A model generated the notes under the pieces. The model did not search any database. It saw nothing but the letters and a program-made list of their open reading frames with translations, and was not told the origin of the DNA. The position numbers and the translations under genes were made by a program. Source: M0103 sp040386155 (GTDB lineage: Bacteria; Bacteroidota; Bacteroidia; Flavobacteriales_D; Crocinitomicaceae). From it: a stretch of DNA of 64,000 nt. This document shows, piece after piece, positions 43,301 to 50,781 of the stretch. The first letter of the stretch is position 1, and each line of letters begins with the position of its first letter. The DNA lies in assembly GCA_040386155.1 (NCBI GenBank), contig JAZKFZ010000002.1, forward strand, positions 124,001-188,000. The letters run 5' to 3'.

Positions 43301-44488
43301 TTATTTTACCAAGATTTCAACGCGTCTATTCGCCTGTTCTTCATAGGAGAATTTTGCCACAGGATAAATTGGTTTACTTCCTCCATAGCCGATAGCTGTC
43401 ATTCTGCTTTTGTCGATACCTTGATTGATCAGATAGATCATCACACGTTTTGCTCTCGCTTCAGATAGTTTTTGGGATCCCAAACCATCGTCTCCAGGAC
43501 CTGCGTGCACGTGGCCCTGAATCTCAATAGTAATTCCAGCATTCAAAGCCATAAAATCGCGCAAGCGACGTAATTTCCCCTCAGCACCTTGTAAAAACTC
43601 GCTACTTCCTGCTTGAAATTCTATTTCTTCAATTTGCATCGTTTTCCCTTTTGCAATGGGATCCATGACAATTGCCAATTCTCCTTCAGCATTTGGAGTA
43701 ATGTAATATTCTTGGTCAACAAAAAAGTATCCTTCTGCGTCACAACGAATTGAGCTTTTTCCACCTCGCACAACGTTAAAATAGAGATCACTTCCTGTAT
43801 AAGTCCCCACCATGTCTTTTGCTCCTTCTACGGTAACAGTGGCAATGATTGGTTGCTTGGTCTCCTTGTCGCGCACTGTAATTTGAAATGTTGGTGAAAA
43901 TTCATCCGAACGAAGATCAACGATTTTTTCTTTTGCTTTTTGAGAAGCGGTCAACTCATCGGGATTTACTGCGAAGTTAAAGTTTAACTTCAGAAATGAT
44001 TTATTTTTGTCTGACGTTGAAAAGCCGATCAATATTTTTTTTCCTGCTTTTAATTCCAAAGAATAGAGGTACCCTGCGACCACATTTTCATTCAATCCAA
44101 TTTTCAGAAGGTTTTTATCTTTAATAACACGCTTCATTTCTGCTGAACCATTTGAAATTTCAGTACAAATATCACTTTTACCTTCCTCAAAAATTACCAT
44201 TTGCACATAATCTATTGATACTGATGCATCTAATGTAAGGGTACCGTTAAACTCTGGAATATAACTTACCCAAATTGTATTGATGTCATTAAAATCGGAT
44301 AAAGAGGGGTAAGCAAGAAATTCCATAGCATTTCCTGGATTTCCTGTAAATTGAAGATCATAGCTGCCAGATTTAAAAATATTCATGGCGCCTTCACAAT
44401 CGGCAATTGATTCATTGGATTTTTTGCCTTGAGCAAAAATTAATCCGATGAACAAGGAAAATAATATGCTTAGTTGTAACTTTAACAT
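43301..44488 (-). CDS. OmpA-family outer-membrane/peptidoglycan-binding protein
   Basis: A 395-residue exported protein with a signal peptide (1-19, ending FAQG). A ~200-residue N-terminal domain is followed by a carboxypeptidase-regulatory-like region (about 205-270, FQITVRDKETKQPIIATVTVEGA) and a C-terminal OmpA domain (about 280-395). The OmpA domain has the peptidoglycan-binding residues of GHVHAGPGDD, LSEARAKRV and NRRVEI. It probably links the outer membrane to the cell wall; related proteins include gliding- and T9SS-associated SprE/PorE types, but a specific role is not shown. Confidence 0.87.
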   Translation of the reverse strand: MLKLQLSILFSLFIGLIFAQGKKSNESIADCEGAMNIFKSGSYDLQFTGNPGNAMEFLAYPSLSDFNDINTIWVSYIPEFNGTLTLDASVSIDYVQMVIFEEGKSDICTEISNGSAEMKRVIKDKNLLKIGLNENVVAGYLYSLELKAGKKILIGFSTSDKNKSFLKLNFNFAVNPDELTASQKAKEKIVDLRSDEFSPTFQITVRDKETKQPIIATVTVEGAKDMVGTYTGSDLYFNVVRGGKSSIRCDAEGYFFVDQEYYITPNAEGELAIVMDPIAKGKTMQIEEIEFQAGSSEFLQGAEGKLRRLRDFMALNAGITIEIQGHVHAGPGDDGLGSQKLSEARAKRVMIYLINQGIDKSRMTAIGYGGSKPIYPVAKFSYEEQANRRVEILVK

Positions 44489-44538
44489 TTGTGCTATAAA
44501 GTTAAATAAATCTTTTTAAACTATTAATATTCATTGTG

Positions 44539-44787
44539 ATGAAGTCGTTTTATGACATTCTTGGCGACGATAAAATTCAACAATTAGTGCATGAGTTTTA
44601 CAATCGTGTATTCACCTCTGAAAAAATCAGACCACTTTTTCAAAATGATCGAAAAAAAGTAATATTTTATATTTTGAGTTTAGTTTCCGAAGTCCACAAT
44701 TCCACAATTCCACAATTCCACAATTCCAAATATTTGGTATCGTCAACACCAATAAAAACACTGACTTCTTTGTTTCATAAAAGTTGA
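44539..44787 (+). pseudogene. Truncated group-II globin remnant
   Basis: The first ~40 residues (KSFYDILGDDKIQQLVHEFY, then FTSEKIRPLFQND) match the start of a truncated bacterial haemoglobin (trHb). After the FQND region, near 44650, similarity stops. The heme-binding helices, including the proximal His region, are missing, and an 82-codon frame runs on through a tandem repeat to a stop. The conserved 3' part is not found downstream in any frame that I could read. Best seen as a relic after a deletion; a working short protein is unlikely. Confidence 0.65.
44694..44737. repeat. Four tandem 8-bp repeats and a 12-bp palindrome
   Basis: CCACAATT is repeated four times without change (44694-44725) and is followed at once by the perfect palindrome CCAAATATTTGG (44726-44737). 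It lies at the decayed end of the globin remnant. Confidence 0.85.
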
Positions 44788-44893
44788 ATTGTACAGCGTA
44801 TTTCCGAAAGTTGCTGAACACATGGTGAATTCTTAGCTAGTGTTTAAAGCTGGGTTTTCTTCAGAACTAGTTTGTTTTTAAACTGCTTTTGAA

Positions 44894-46279
44894 TTATAAT
44901 TCGAGGATCAACTTTCCTTTTGAATACGTTCTAATGTACAACTGATCTGCACTAGGGAAAATTGCATTAATTGAAATTGTATTAACGCTACCTTTCAATA
45001 GATAACCTGGCGAAATTTCTTTATTGAGCTGCCCTGCTATCGTTGCTTTTATTTTTTCAAGTTGTGGTTTTAGATCAAATGTAGCTTGTTGACGAATGGC
45101 TTCTGTGATTTTATTATTGAACATCCACTTGGCTGATTTTAACAATGCATTTTTAGTTGCTATATCGAAATTGAGATCAGGAAATGAGATTATTTGATTT
45201 GCAGCATTGAAGTTGGGAGTACCATTCAGGTATAATGTTCCTTTTTTGCTTCCACTAAATTTAATCGCTAAATTGATTTTTGCACCTGCGGCGCTTTCAA
45301 TTTTAACCGAATCGAAAACAATGTGGTTTTTCTTAATGTCGATTTCCTTCCCCCTCAACTCTCGGTTTAAAATTTTTGACAGTGAATCATAAGATGCCTT
45401 AATATCGAGATTGATTTCAAAGCCATCGCCTCTTTTATATTCACTCAATCGAGGTAATGGTTTTTCTGGAAGATCAATCCTATTAGTAGAAATTAGAGGT
45501 TCAAAAACAATGTTGAGATCGAAAATTGCTTTCTTATTCACAAATTGAATTTCACTGAGGGCTATTTCTTTTGGCTGTATATAGAGCAAGCCATAATTTC
45601 CTAGACTTTGTGGTGCAGTGAACATTTTCCAAACATCATTCACGGTCGATTTTAGATCCACTTCTTCAATACTTTTGTCAATTTCTTTCTCCAAGTCTTT
45701 TAGTACTGCGAGTACTTCCTTTCTTAATTTATCGGTAGCATCATAGTTCACAAAGGTTACTTCACACTTGTCTGGAGTCTCAAAATTTTGAAGTGAAGTT
45801 GTTCCATTTAGCGAAAAATCAGGATTTAGTTTTACTTTGGTAGTATAGGACACTGTTGCACGACGCATCGCTTCTTTAACTCCGCAACTGGCATAAACTC
45901 TTGGAATTACACAATTTCCACTCCCACTGAAAAGATAGGTGCATTCTGGGCAATAATTGATGTTGAGTGCATATTTTCCTTTTACTTCATAAAACAAATA
46001 GTTTCCCTTTCCTTCAAAATTGATAGGGTATCTTTCAAAACGATATGAATAGCTAACACCTGAACACTTATCTTCCTTGCCTCGAATTGTTTTATCAATC
46101 GAATTGTCAATGTCTTTGAAATAAGGCGCCAAGTTTAATTCAATGGGTAATGCCATGTTGGATTGCTGCTGAATAAGCGCAGGAACTTCTTTTACAAGTT
46201 CTACTGGAGCAATTGGTTCAATCGATTTACAAGCAAAAAGCACCGCAATCAACAATATCAGCAAAAACTTATTCCACAT
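44894..46279 (-). CDS. DUF4403-family lipoprotein
   Basis: A 461-residue lipoprotein: signal peptide with lipobox LFAC (Cys17). The beta-rich mature part, with several Cys residues (YCPECTYLFSG near 113-123), resembles the DUF4403 family, which has a tandem BPI/SMP-like lipid-binding fold (from family knowledge). Function unknown. The start overlaps the end of the preceding exported protein gene by 11 bp. Confidence 0.8.
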   Translation of the reverse strand: MWNKFLLILLIAVLFACKSIEPIAPVELVKEVPALIQQQSNMALPIELNLAPYFKDIDNSIDKTIRGKEDKCSGVSYSYRFERYPINFEGKGNYLFYEVKGKYALNINYCPECTYLFSGSGNCVIPRVYASCGVKEAMRRATVSYTTKVKLNPDFSLNGTTSLQNFETPDKCEVTFVNYDATDKLRKEVLAVLKDLEKEIDKSIEEVDLKSTVNDVWKMFTAPQSLGNYGLLYIQPKEIALSEIQFVNKKAIFDLNIVFEPLISTNRIDLPEKPLPRLSEYKRGDGFEINLDIKASYDSLSKILNRELRGKEIDIKKNHIVFDSVKIESAAGAKINLAIKFSGSKKGTLYLNGTPNFNAANQIISFPDLNFDIATKNALLKSAKWMFNNKITEAIRQQATFDLKPQLEKIKATIAGQLNKEISPGYLLKGSVNTISINAIFPSADQLYIRTYSKGKLILEL

Positions 46280-46802
46280 TTTGTTTTATTTTCAATATTG
46301 CTGATTGCACAAAACTAGGCTTTAAGCTAAAAACATTGTAAACAATATTGTTTTGATCGGGCTGCGATTTTGTTTCAGAGGATGGATTTGTGGAAGAGCC
46401 AATTATTTCAAAATTTAGCCCTTCCTTGGTCTTCTTAAACGTTACGGCATAAAATTGATTGTCAACTTCGTAAAATTCATAAAGGGTGTTATTTAAAAAT
46501 GTTACATCAATGATGATTCCATTTTGTTCGTCAAGATAAAATCGATCTTTTGTTTTAGAGTAAACAATTAAGTAATCTTTTTCCACATCTGGATATTTTG
46601 CACTTTTATAGTACATGTTAAATTTCCACAGAGAATCCAGCGTTTTTTCTTCAATTGTAATTCTCAAATCCACCGAATCTGGTTTGAAATTTTCCGCTAG
46701 AATATACATTTTTCCACTATAAACTCCAGTCCAGTCCTTGGGCAATTGACCAAAAATAGGAAGAGTAAAAAGGGTGAAAATAAGGAGGATCAGCAGTTTC
46801 AT
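46269..46802 (-). CDS. Exported protein of unknown function
   Basis: A 177-residue protein from the ATG at 46802; a TTG eight codons earlier is rejected because it lies within a terminator-like hairpin. Signal peptide at 1-19, ending PIFGQ. The mature part (DWTGVYSGKMYI onward) has alternating strands, like small lipocalin-like or Imelysin-associated proteins, but nothing definite is recognised. Its end overlaps the DUF4403 gene, so they work or are at least made together. Confidence 0.68.
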   Translation of the reverse strand: MKLLILLIFTLFTLPIFGQLPKDWTGVYSGKMYILAENFKPDSVDLRITIEEKTLDSLWKFNMYYKSAKYPDVEKDYLIVYSKTKDRFYLDEQNGIIIDVTFLNNTLYEFYEVDNQFYAVTFKKTKEGLNFEIIGSSTNPSSETKSQPDQNNIVYNVFSLKPSFVQSAILKIKQNVE

Positions 46803-46814
46803 AAACAGTATACA

Positions 46815-46837
46815 AACGGGCCACAATGCAGCCCGTT
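46815..46837 (-). terminator. Hairpin after the isocitrate dehydrogenase gene
   Basis: On the minus strand AACGGGC (46837-46831), 9 nt, GCCCGTT (46821-46815): a 7-bp GC-rich stem. The T run after it is weak (TTTGTAT), so termination may be partial and allow read-through into the exported protein gene. Confidence 0.5.
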
Positions 46838-46857
46838 ACATTTTGATGTAAAATAGT

Positions 46858-49095
46858 TTAAGCGTTTACAGCCAATAATGCTAATGTTTGATTGAATAAA
46901 GCACTTGGACGCATTGCCTTTTCAAGTTTTTCAGCATTTCCATGGTAATATCCGCCGATGTCAACAGCTGCACCTTGCGCCATATTTAATTCATTTACAA
47001 TTTGAGTTTCGTTTTTAGCAAGTTCATACGCTAATTTTGAAAATACTTCTTTCAATTGTGCATCGGCAGTTTGATCGGCCAATTCTTCAGCCCAATACAA
47101 CGTGAGATAGAAATGACTTCCACGATTGTCTAGTTCGCCTGCAGCTCTCTGAGGTGATTTATCATTATCTAAAAAACGACCTGTTGCAGCGTCTAATGAA
47201 TCCGCTAAGACTTTTGCTCGTGCATTTCCTGTTGTAATGCTTAAGTGCTCGAAAGATGCAGCCAAGGCTAAAAATTCACCTAAAGAATCCCAACGAAGGT
47301 GACCTTCTTGTAAAAATTGCTCTACATGTTTGGGAGCAGAACCTCCAGCACCAGTTTCAAACAGTCCACCACCATTCATTAATGGAACAATGGATAACAT
47401 TTTAGCACTCGTTCCAACTTCCAAAATAGGGAAGAGGTCAGTTAAATAGTCGCGCATTACATTTCCAGTAACTGAAATAGTATCTAAGCCTTTCACAATT
47501 CTATTCAACGTGTAGGTCATGGCGTCATCTAATGACAAAATTTGAATTTCAAGTCCAGAAGTATCGTGATCTTTCAAGTACAATTCTACTTTTTTAATCA
47601 ATTGAGCATCATGCGCACGATTTTTATCTAGCCAGAAGATAGCAGGTGTATTCGATAAACGAGCTCGAGTAACTGCTAGCTTCACCCAGTCGCGAATTGG
47701 AGCATCTTTCACTTGACACATTCTCCAAACATCGCCAGCTTCCACCTCATTTTGCAATAAAACGGTACCTTCTTGATCTACGATTTTCACCGTTCCATTG
47801 GAAGGAATTTCGAATGTTTTGTCATGTGAACCATATTCTTCAGCAGCTTGTGCCATTAATCCAACGTTTGGCACAGTTCCCATTGTAACTGGATCAAAAG
47901 CACCATTTTGCTTACAATAATCAATCATTACTTGGTACATCGTAGCATAACTACTGTCTGGAATAACTGCTTTCGTATCTTGTGCTTTACCTTGCGCATC
48001 CCACATCTGTCCTGCATTGCGAATCATAGCAGGCATAGAAGCATCCACGATTACATCACTCGGAACGTGTAAATTGGTAATTCCTTTTTCAGAATTCACC
48101 ATGGCAACCGCAGGACCATTAGAGTAGCATCCTTGTATTTGTGATTCAATCGCAGCTTTTTTGTCAGACGGTAAGGACTGAATTTTTTCCAATAAATCAC
48201 CGAATCCATTTTTCACATCAACACCAATTTCTGCAAGCAACTCTTGGTTGTTTTCGAAAACTGATTTAAAAAAAGTGCGAACTGCATGTGCGAAAATGAT
48301 CGGATCAGAAACTTTCATCATTGTCGCCTTCATGTGCAATGAAAACAAAACATTATTTGCTTTTGCATCTGCCACTTGTGCCTCTAGGAAAGCAATTAAT
48401 TTTGCTTTACTCATGAATGTTGAATCGATTATTTCTCCTACTTTCAATGGAGCATCGGCTTTTAAAACAGTGGTGCTTCCATTTGCAGTAAATTCAATTC
48501 GAAAAGTTCCTTCTTTCGCAATTGTGATTGATTTTTCATTGTGAAAGAAATCACCTTCTTGCATTGTTGCAACGTGCGTTTTGGAAGTTGCCGACCATTT
48601 TCCCATGGAATGAGGGTGCTTGCGCGCATAATTTTTAACAGAAAGTGGAGCACGACGATCAGAATTTCCTTCTCGGAGTACTGGATTTACTGCACTTCCT
48701 TTAATTTTATCGTATTTTGCTTTGCTTATTTTTTCTAGCTCAGTTGTTGCTTCATCAGGATAATTAGGAATAGCAAAACCGTGCGATTGTAATTCTGCGA
48801 TTGCTTCTTTTAACTGAGGAATTGATGCACTAATGTTAGGTAGTTTGATGATGTTTGCTTCTGGCAAAGTAGCCAATTGACCTAATTCAATTAAATCATT
48901 TGTAATGCGTTGATTTTCGTTCAAAAATTCAGGAAAAACTGCTAAAATTCTTGCTGCAAGAGAAATATCTCTCGTTTCCATATTGATATCTGCTACTTGA
49001 GCAAATGCTTTTACCACAGGTAGAAATGAATAGGTTGCCAATAATGGTGCTTCGTCTGTTAGTGTGTATATGATTTTCGAACTGTTTGTACTCAT
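46858..49095 (-). CDS. icd: NADP-dependent isocitrate dehydrogenase, monomeric type
   Basis: A 745-residue enzyme with the length and sequence pattern of monomeric IDH (about 740), unrelated in length to the ~415-residue dimeric form. It oxidises isocitrate to 2-oxoglutarate in the TCA cycle, giving NADPH. Typical stretches are KNYARKHPHSMGKW and VNPVLREGNSDRRAP near the N-terminus and GGGLFETGAGGSAPKHVEQF in the C-terminal half. A minus-strand TACTTTTG box (49135-49128) lies 33 nt upstream of the ATG. Confidence 0.95.
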   Translation of the reverse strand: MSTNSSKIIYTLTDEAPLLATYSFLPVVKAFAQVADINMETRDISLAARILAVFPEFLNENQRITNDLIELGQLATLPEANIIKLPNISASIPQLKEAIAELQSHGFAIPNYPDEATTELEKISKAKYDKIKGSAVNPVLREGNSDRRAPLSVKNYARKHPHSMGKWSATSKTHVATMQEGDFFHNEKSITIAKEGTFRIEFTANGSTTVLKADAPLKVGEIIDSTFMSKAKLIAFLEAQVADAKANNVLFSLHMKATMMKVSDPIIFAHAVRTFFKSVFENNQELLAEIGVDVKNGFGDLLEKIQSLPSDKKAAIESQIQGCYSNGPAVAMVNSEKGITNLHVPSDVIVDASMPAMIRNAGQMWDAQGKAQDTKAVIPDSSYATMYQVMIDYCKQNGAFDPVTMGTVPNVGLMAQAAEEYGSHDKTFEIPSNGTVKIVDQEGTVLLQNEVEAGDVWRMCQVKDAPIRDWVKLAVTRARLSNTPAIFWLDKNRAHDAQLIKKVELYLKDHDTSGLEIQILSLDDAMTYTLNRIVKGLDTISVTGNVMRDYLTDLFPILEVGTSAKMLSIVPLMNGGGLFETGAGGSAPKHVEQFLQEGHLRWDSLGEFLALAASFEHLSITTGNARAKVLADSLDAATGRFLDNDKSPQRAAGELDNRGSHFYLTLYWAEELADQTADAQLKEVFSKLAYELAKNETQIVNELNMAQGAAVDIGGYYHGNAEKLEKAMRPSALFNQTLALLAVNA

Positions 49096-49127
49096 TGGTA
49101 TGATTTTAAGTAAATGTTGTTACCCCA

Positions 49128-49135
49128 CAAAAGTA
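49128..49135 (-). promoter_or_regulatory. -7 promoter box of icd
   Basis: The minus strand reads TACTTTTG, matching TAnnTTTG. The leader would be about 25 nt. No convincing -33 element was found. Confidence 0.5.
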
Positions 49136-49302
49136 ACTCAAATGTGCGAAAATCGGAAGAGGCATGTTCAGCTATCTATTAATAATTTCCCCAAGTTATT
49201 AACAAGTGTAAGCAAAGCCATTTGCTAAAAAATGCTAAAAAAAATCAAAAGCTTTCATACCAACTTTTCAGGCATTATTTTTAGAGTAAAATTTACTAAT
49301 CA

Positions 49303-50526
49303 ATGAGTCCAAACTACATTTTATTCGCTATCCCGGTCTTTTATTTGACCATCGCCTTTGAACTTTGGGTGTCCAAGAGAAAAAATCAAAAAGTATATAA
49401 TTTAGCTGATTCCCTCACCAATTTGCATATCGGAATTGGAAACCAAGCTGTTGGGTTAGTTTTTAAATCTATGATTTTAGGACTTTATATGTACATCTAC
49501 GAAAATTTATCCTTCGTCCAATTCGAGTTTTCGAATGTTTGGGTTGCGATTATTGGGTTTATTGTCTTCGATTTTTTGTTTTATTGGTCGCATCGTTGGG
49601 GGCATGAGTGGAATGTGATGTGGGGTGCTCATATTGTGCATCATCAAAGTAAAGAATTTAACCTCTCAGTTGCCCTGCGTCAAAGTTGGTTTCATAATTT
49701 GCTAATGTTTTGGTTCTTTTTTCCAATGGTTTTATTTGGACTGCATCCTATGATGTTGGTGTTAATTGTTGCAGTTTCCACGCTGGCTCAATATTGGATA
49801 CATACTAAATTCATTGGTAAGCTGTCTAAATGGATTGAATTGATTTTTAATACACCTAGCCATCACCGTGTGCATCATGCAACAAACAAGCACTATTTGG
49901 ATAAAAATTATGGTGCTGTTTTTATCATTTGGGATCGTATTTTTGGAACCTTTGAAGAAGAACAAGAGGAAGTTGTATTTGGAATTACTGCCCCCTACGA
50001 ATCCAATGACGCAACATGGGCAAATGTTCATTTTTACACAGAAATGTGGGAAGGTATGAAACGCGAAAGAAGCTTAAAGGATAAAATTGCATTATTGTTT
50101 AAAGGTCCCGATTATTTAGGAGCATTAGTGCCTGAATTATACGAAAAAAAGGAAGTTATTGAATCCGTAAAGCCAAAAATGAAATGGACGAACTACTACG
50201 TTTTAATGCAATTCATTTTGTTAAATCTGGGGATGATTTTCTACATGCAATCATTTGATCAATTACACATTTCTTATCAATGGTTTTTTGTTGGTTTGAT
50301 TGTTTTAACCACTTTTACTTTAGGCGCTTTGCTCAGCAATAGTAATAATGTTTGGCACTGGGAAATTATTCGCTTAGTTGTTGCTGGGGCTGTAATTAGC
50401 TATCTTTACTACACTCAATTCTCCTTCTGGTTCTATTTTGTTGTTGGAATTAGCTTTGTGGTAATTGCAGTATCAAATGTATTATACTTTGGGTATGTTC
50501 GCCGTCAATTTCTTCAAGTAAACTAA
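49303..50526 (+). CDS. Sterol desaturase / fatty acid hydroxylase family membrane protein
   Basis: A 407-residue multi-pass membrane protein. The histidine boxes for a di-iron centre are present: HRWGHEWN, HIVHHQS and HHRVHH (about residues 97-190). These belong to the FA_hydroxylase superfamily, which hydroxylates or desaturates lipids. After the catalytic part are four further hydrophobic helices (about 290-400) not found in the shortest family members. The substrate is unknown; bacterial relatives act on carotenoids, sterols or alkylglycerol ethers. Confidence 0.87.
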   Translation: MSPNYILFAIPVFYLTIAFELWVSKRKNQKVYNLADSLTNLHIGIGNQAVGLVFKSMILGLYMYIYENLSFVQFEFSNVWVAIIGFIVFDFLFYWSHRWGHEWNVMWGAHIVHHQSKEFNLSVALRQSWFHNLLMFWFFFPMVLFGLHPMMLVLIVAVSTLAQYWIHTKFIGKLSKWIELIFNTPSHHRVHHATNKHYLDKNYGAVFIIWDRIFGTFEEEQEEVVFGITAPYESNDATWANVHFYTEMWEGMKRERSLKDKIALLFKGPDYLGALVPELYEKKEVIESVKPKMKWTNYYVLMQFILLNLGMIFYMQSFDQLHISYQWFFVGLIVLTTFTLGALLSNSNNVWHWEIIRLVVAGAVISYLYYTQFSFWFYFVVGISFVVIAVSNVLYFGYVRRQFLQVN

Positions 50527-50699
50527 ATTTTTTTGCTACCTATTCTTCAATTTTCAAAAACAGGGTTTTTCATTTTTTCTTGAAATATGTTGATTTTTAA
50601 TCATTTAGTGAATGTCATTACTAAACCGGTTTTATGTGTATTCTTACTGTCTTTTACTTTGTTTTTGTTATTTTTTTTCGGCAATAACTTAAATTGCTG

Positions 50700-50707
50700 T
50701 ACTTTTG
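50700..50707 (+). promoter_or_regulatory. -7 promoter box of the glycine-rich T9SS protein gene
   Basis: TACTTTTG matches TAnnTTTG. A T-rich TTTTTTCG ends 19 nt upstream. The leader would be ~65-70 nt and includes a hairpin at 50758-50775. Confidence 0.45.
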
Positions 50708-50757
50708 AAGCAACTTTTTCGGCTATTAGTAGTCTTTAAGTCAACTACTTAACAAAG

Positions 50758-50775
50758 CAAGTAATTTTTTACTTG
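50758..50775 (+). promoter_or_regulatory. Leader hairpin just before the T9SS protein start
   Basis: CAAGTAA (50758-50764), TTTT, TTACTTG (50769-50775): a perfect 7-bp stem ending 6 nt before the ATG at 50782. Confidence 0.5.
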
Positions 50776-50781
50776 TTTAGC

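Noticed and set aside
44694..44725. CRISPR-like array
   Set aside because: Units are 8 bp, contiguous, without spacers.
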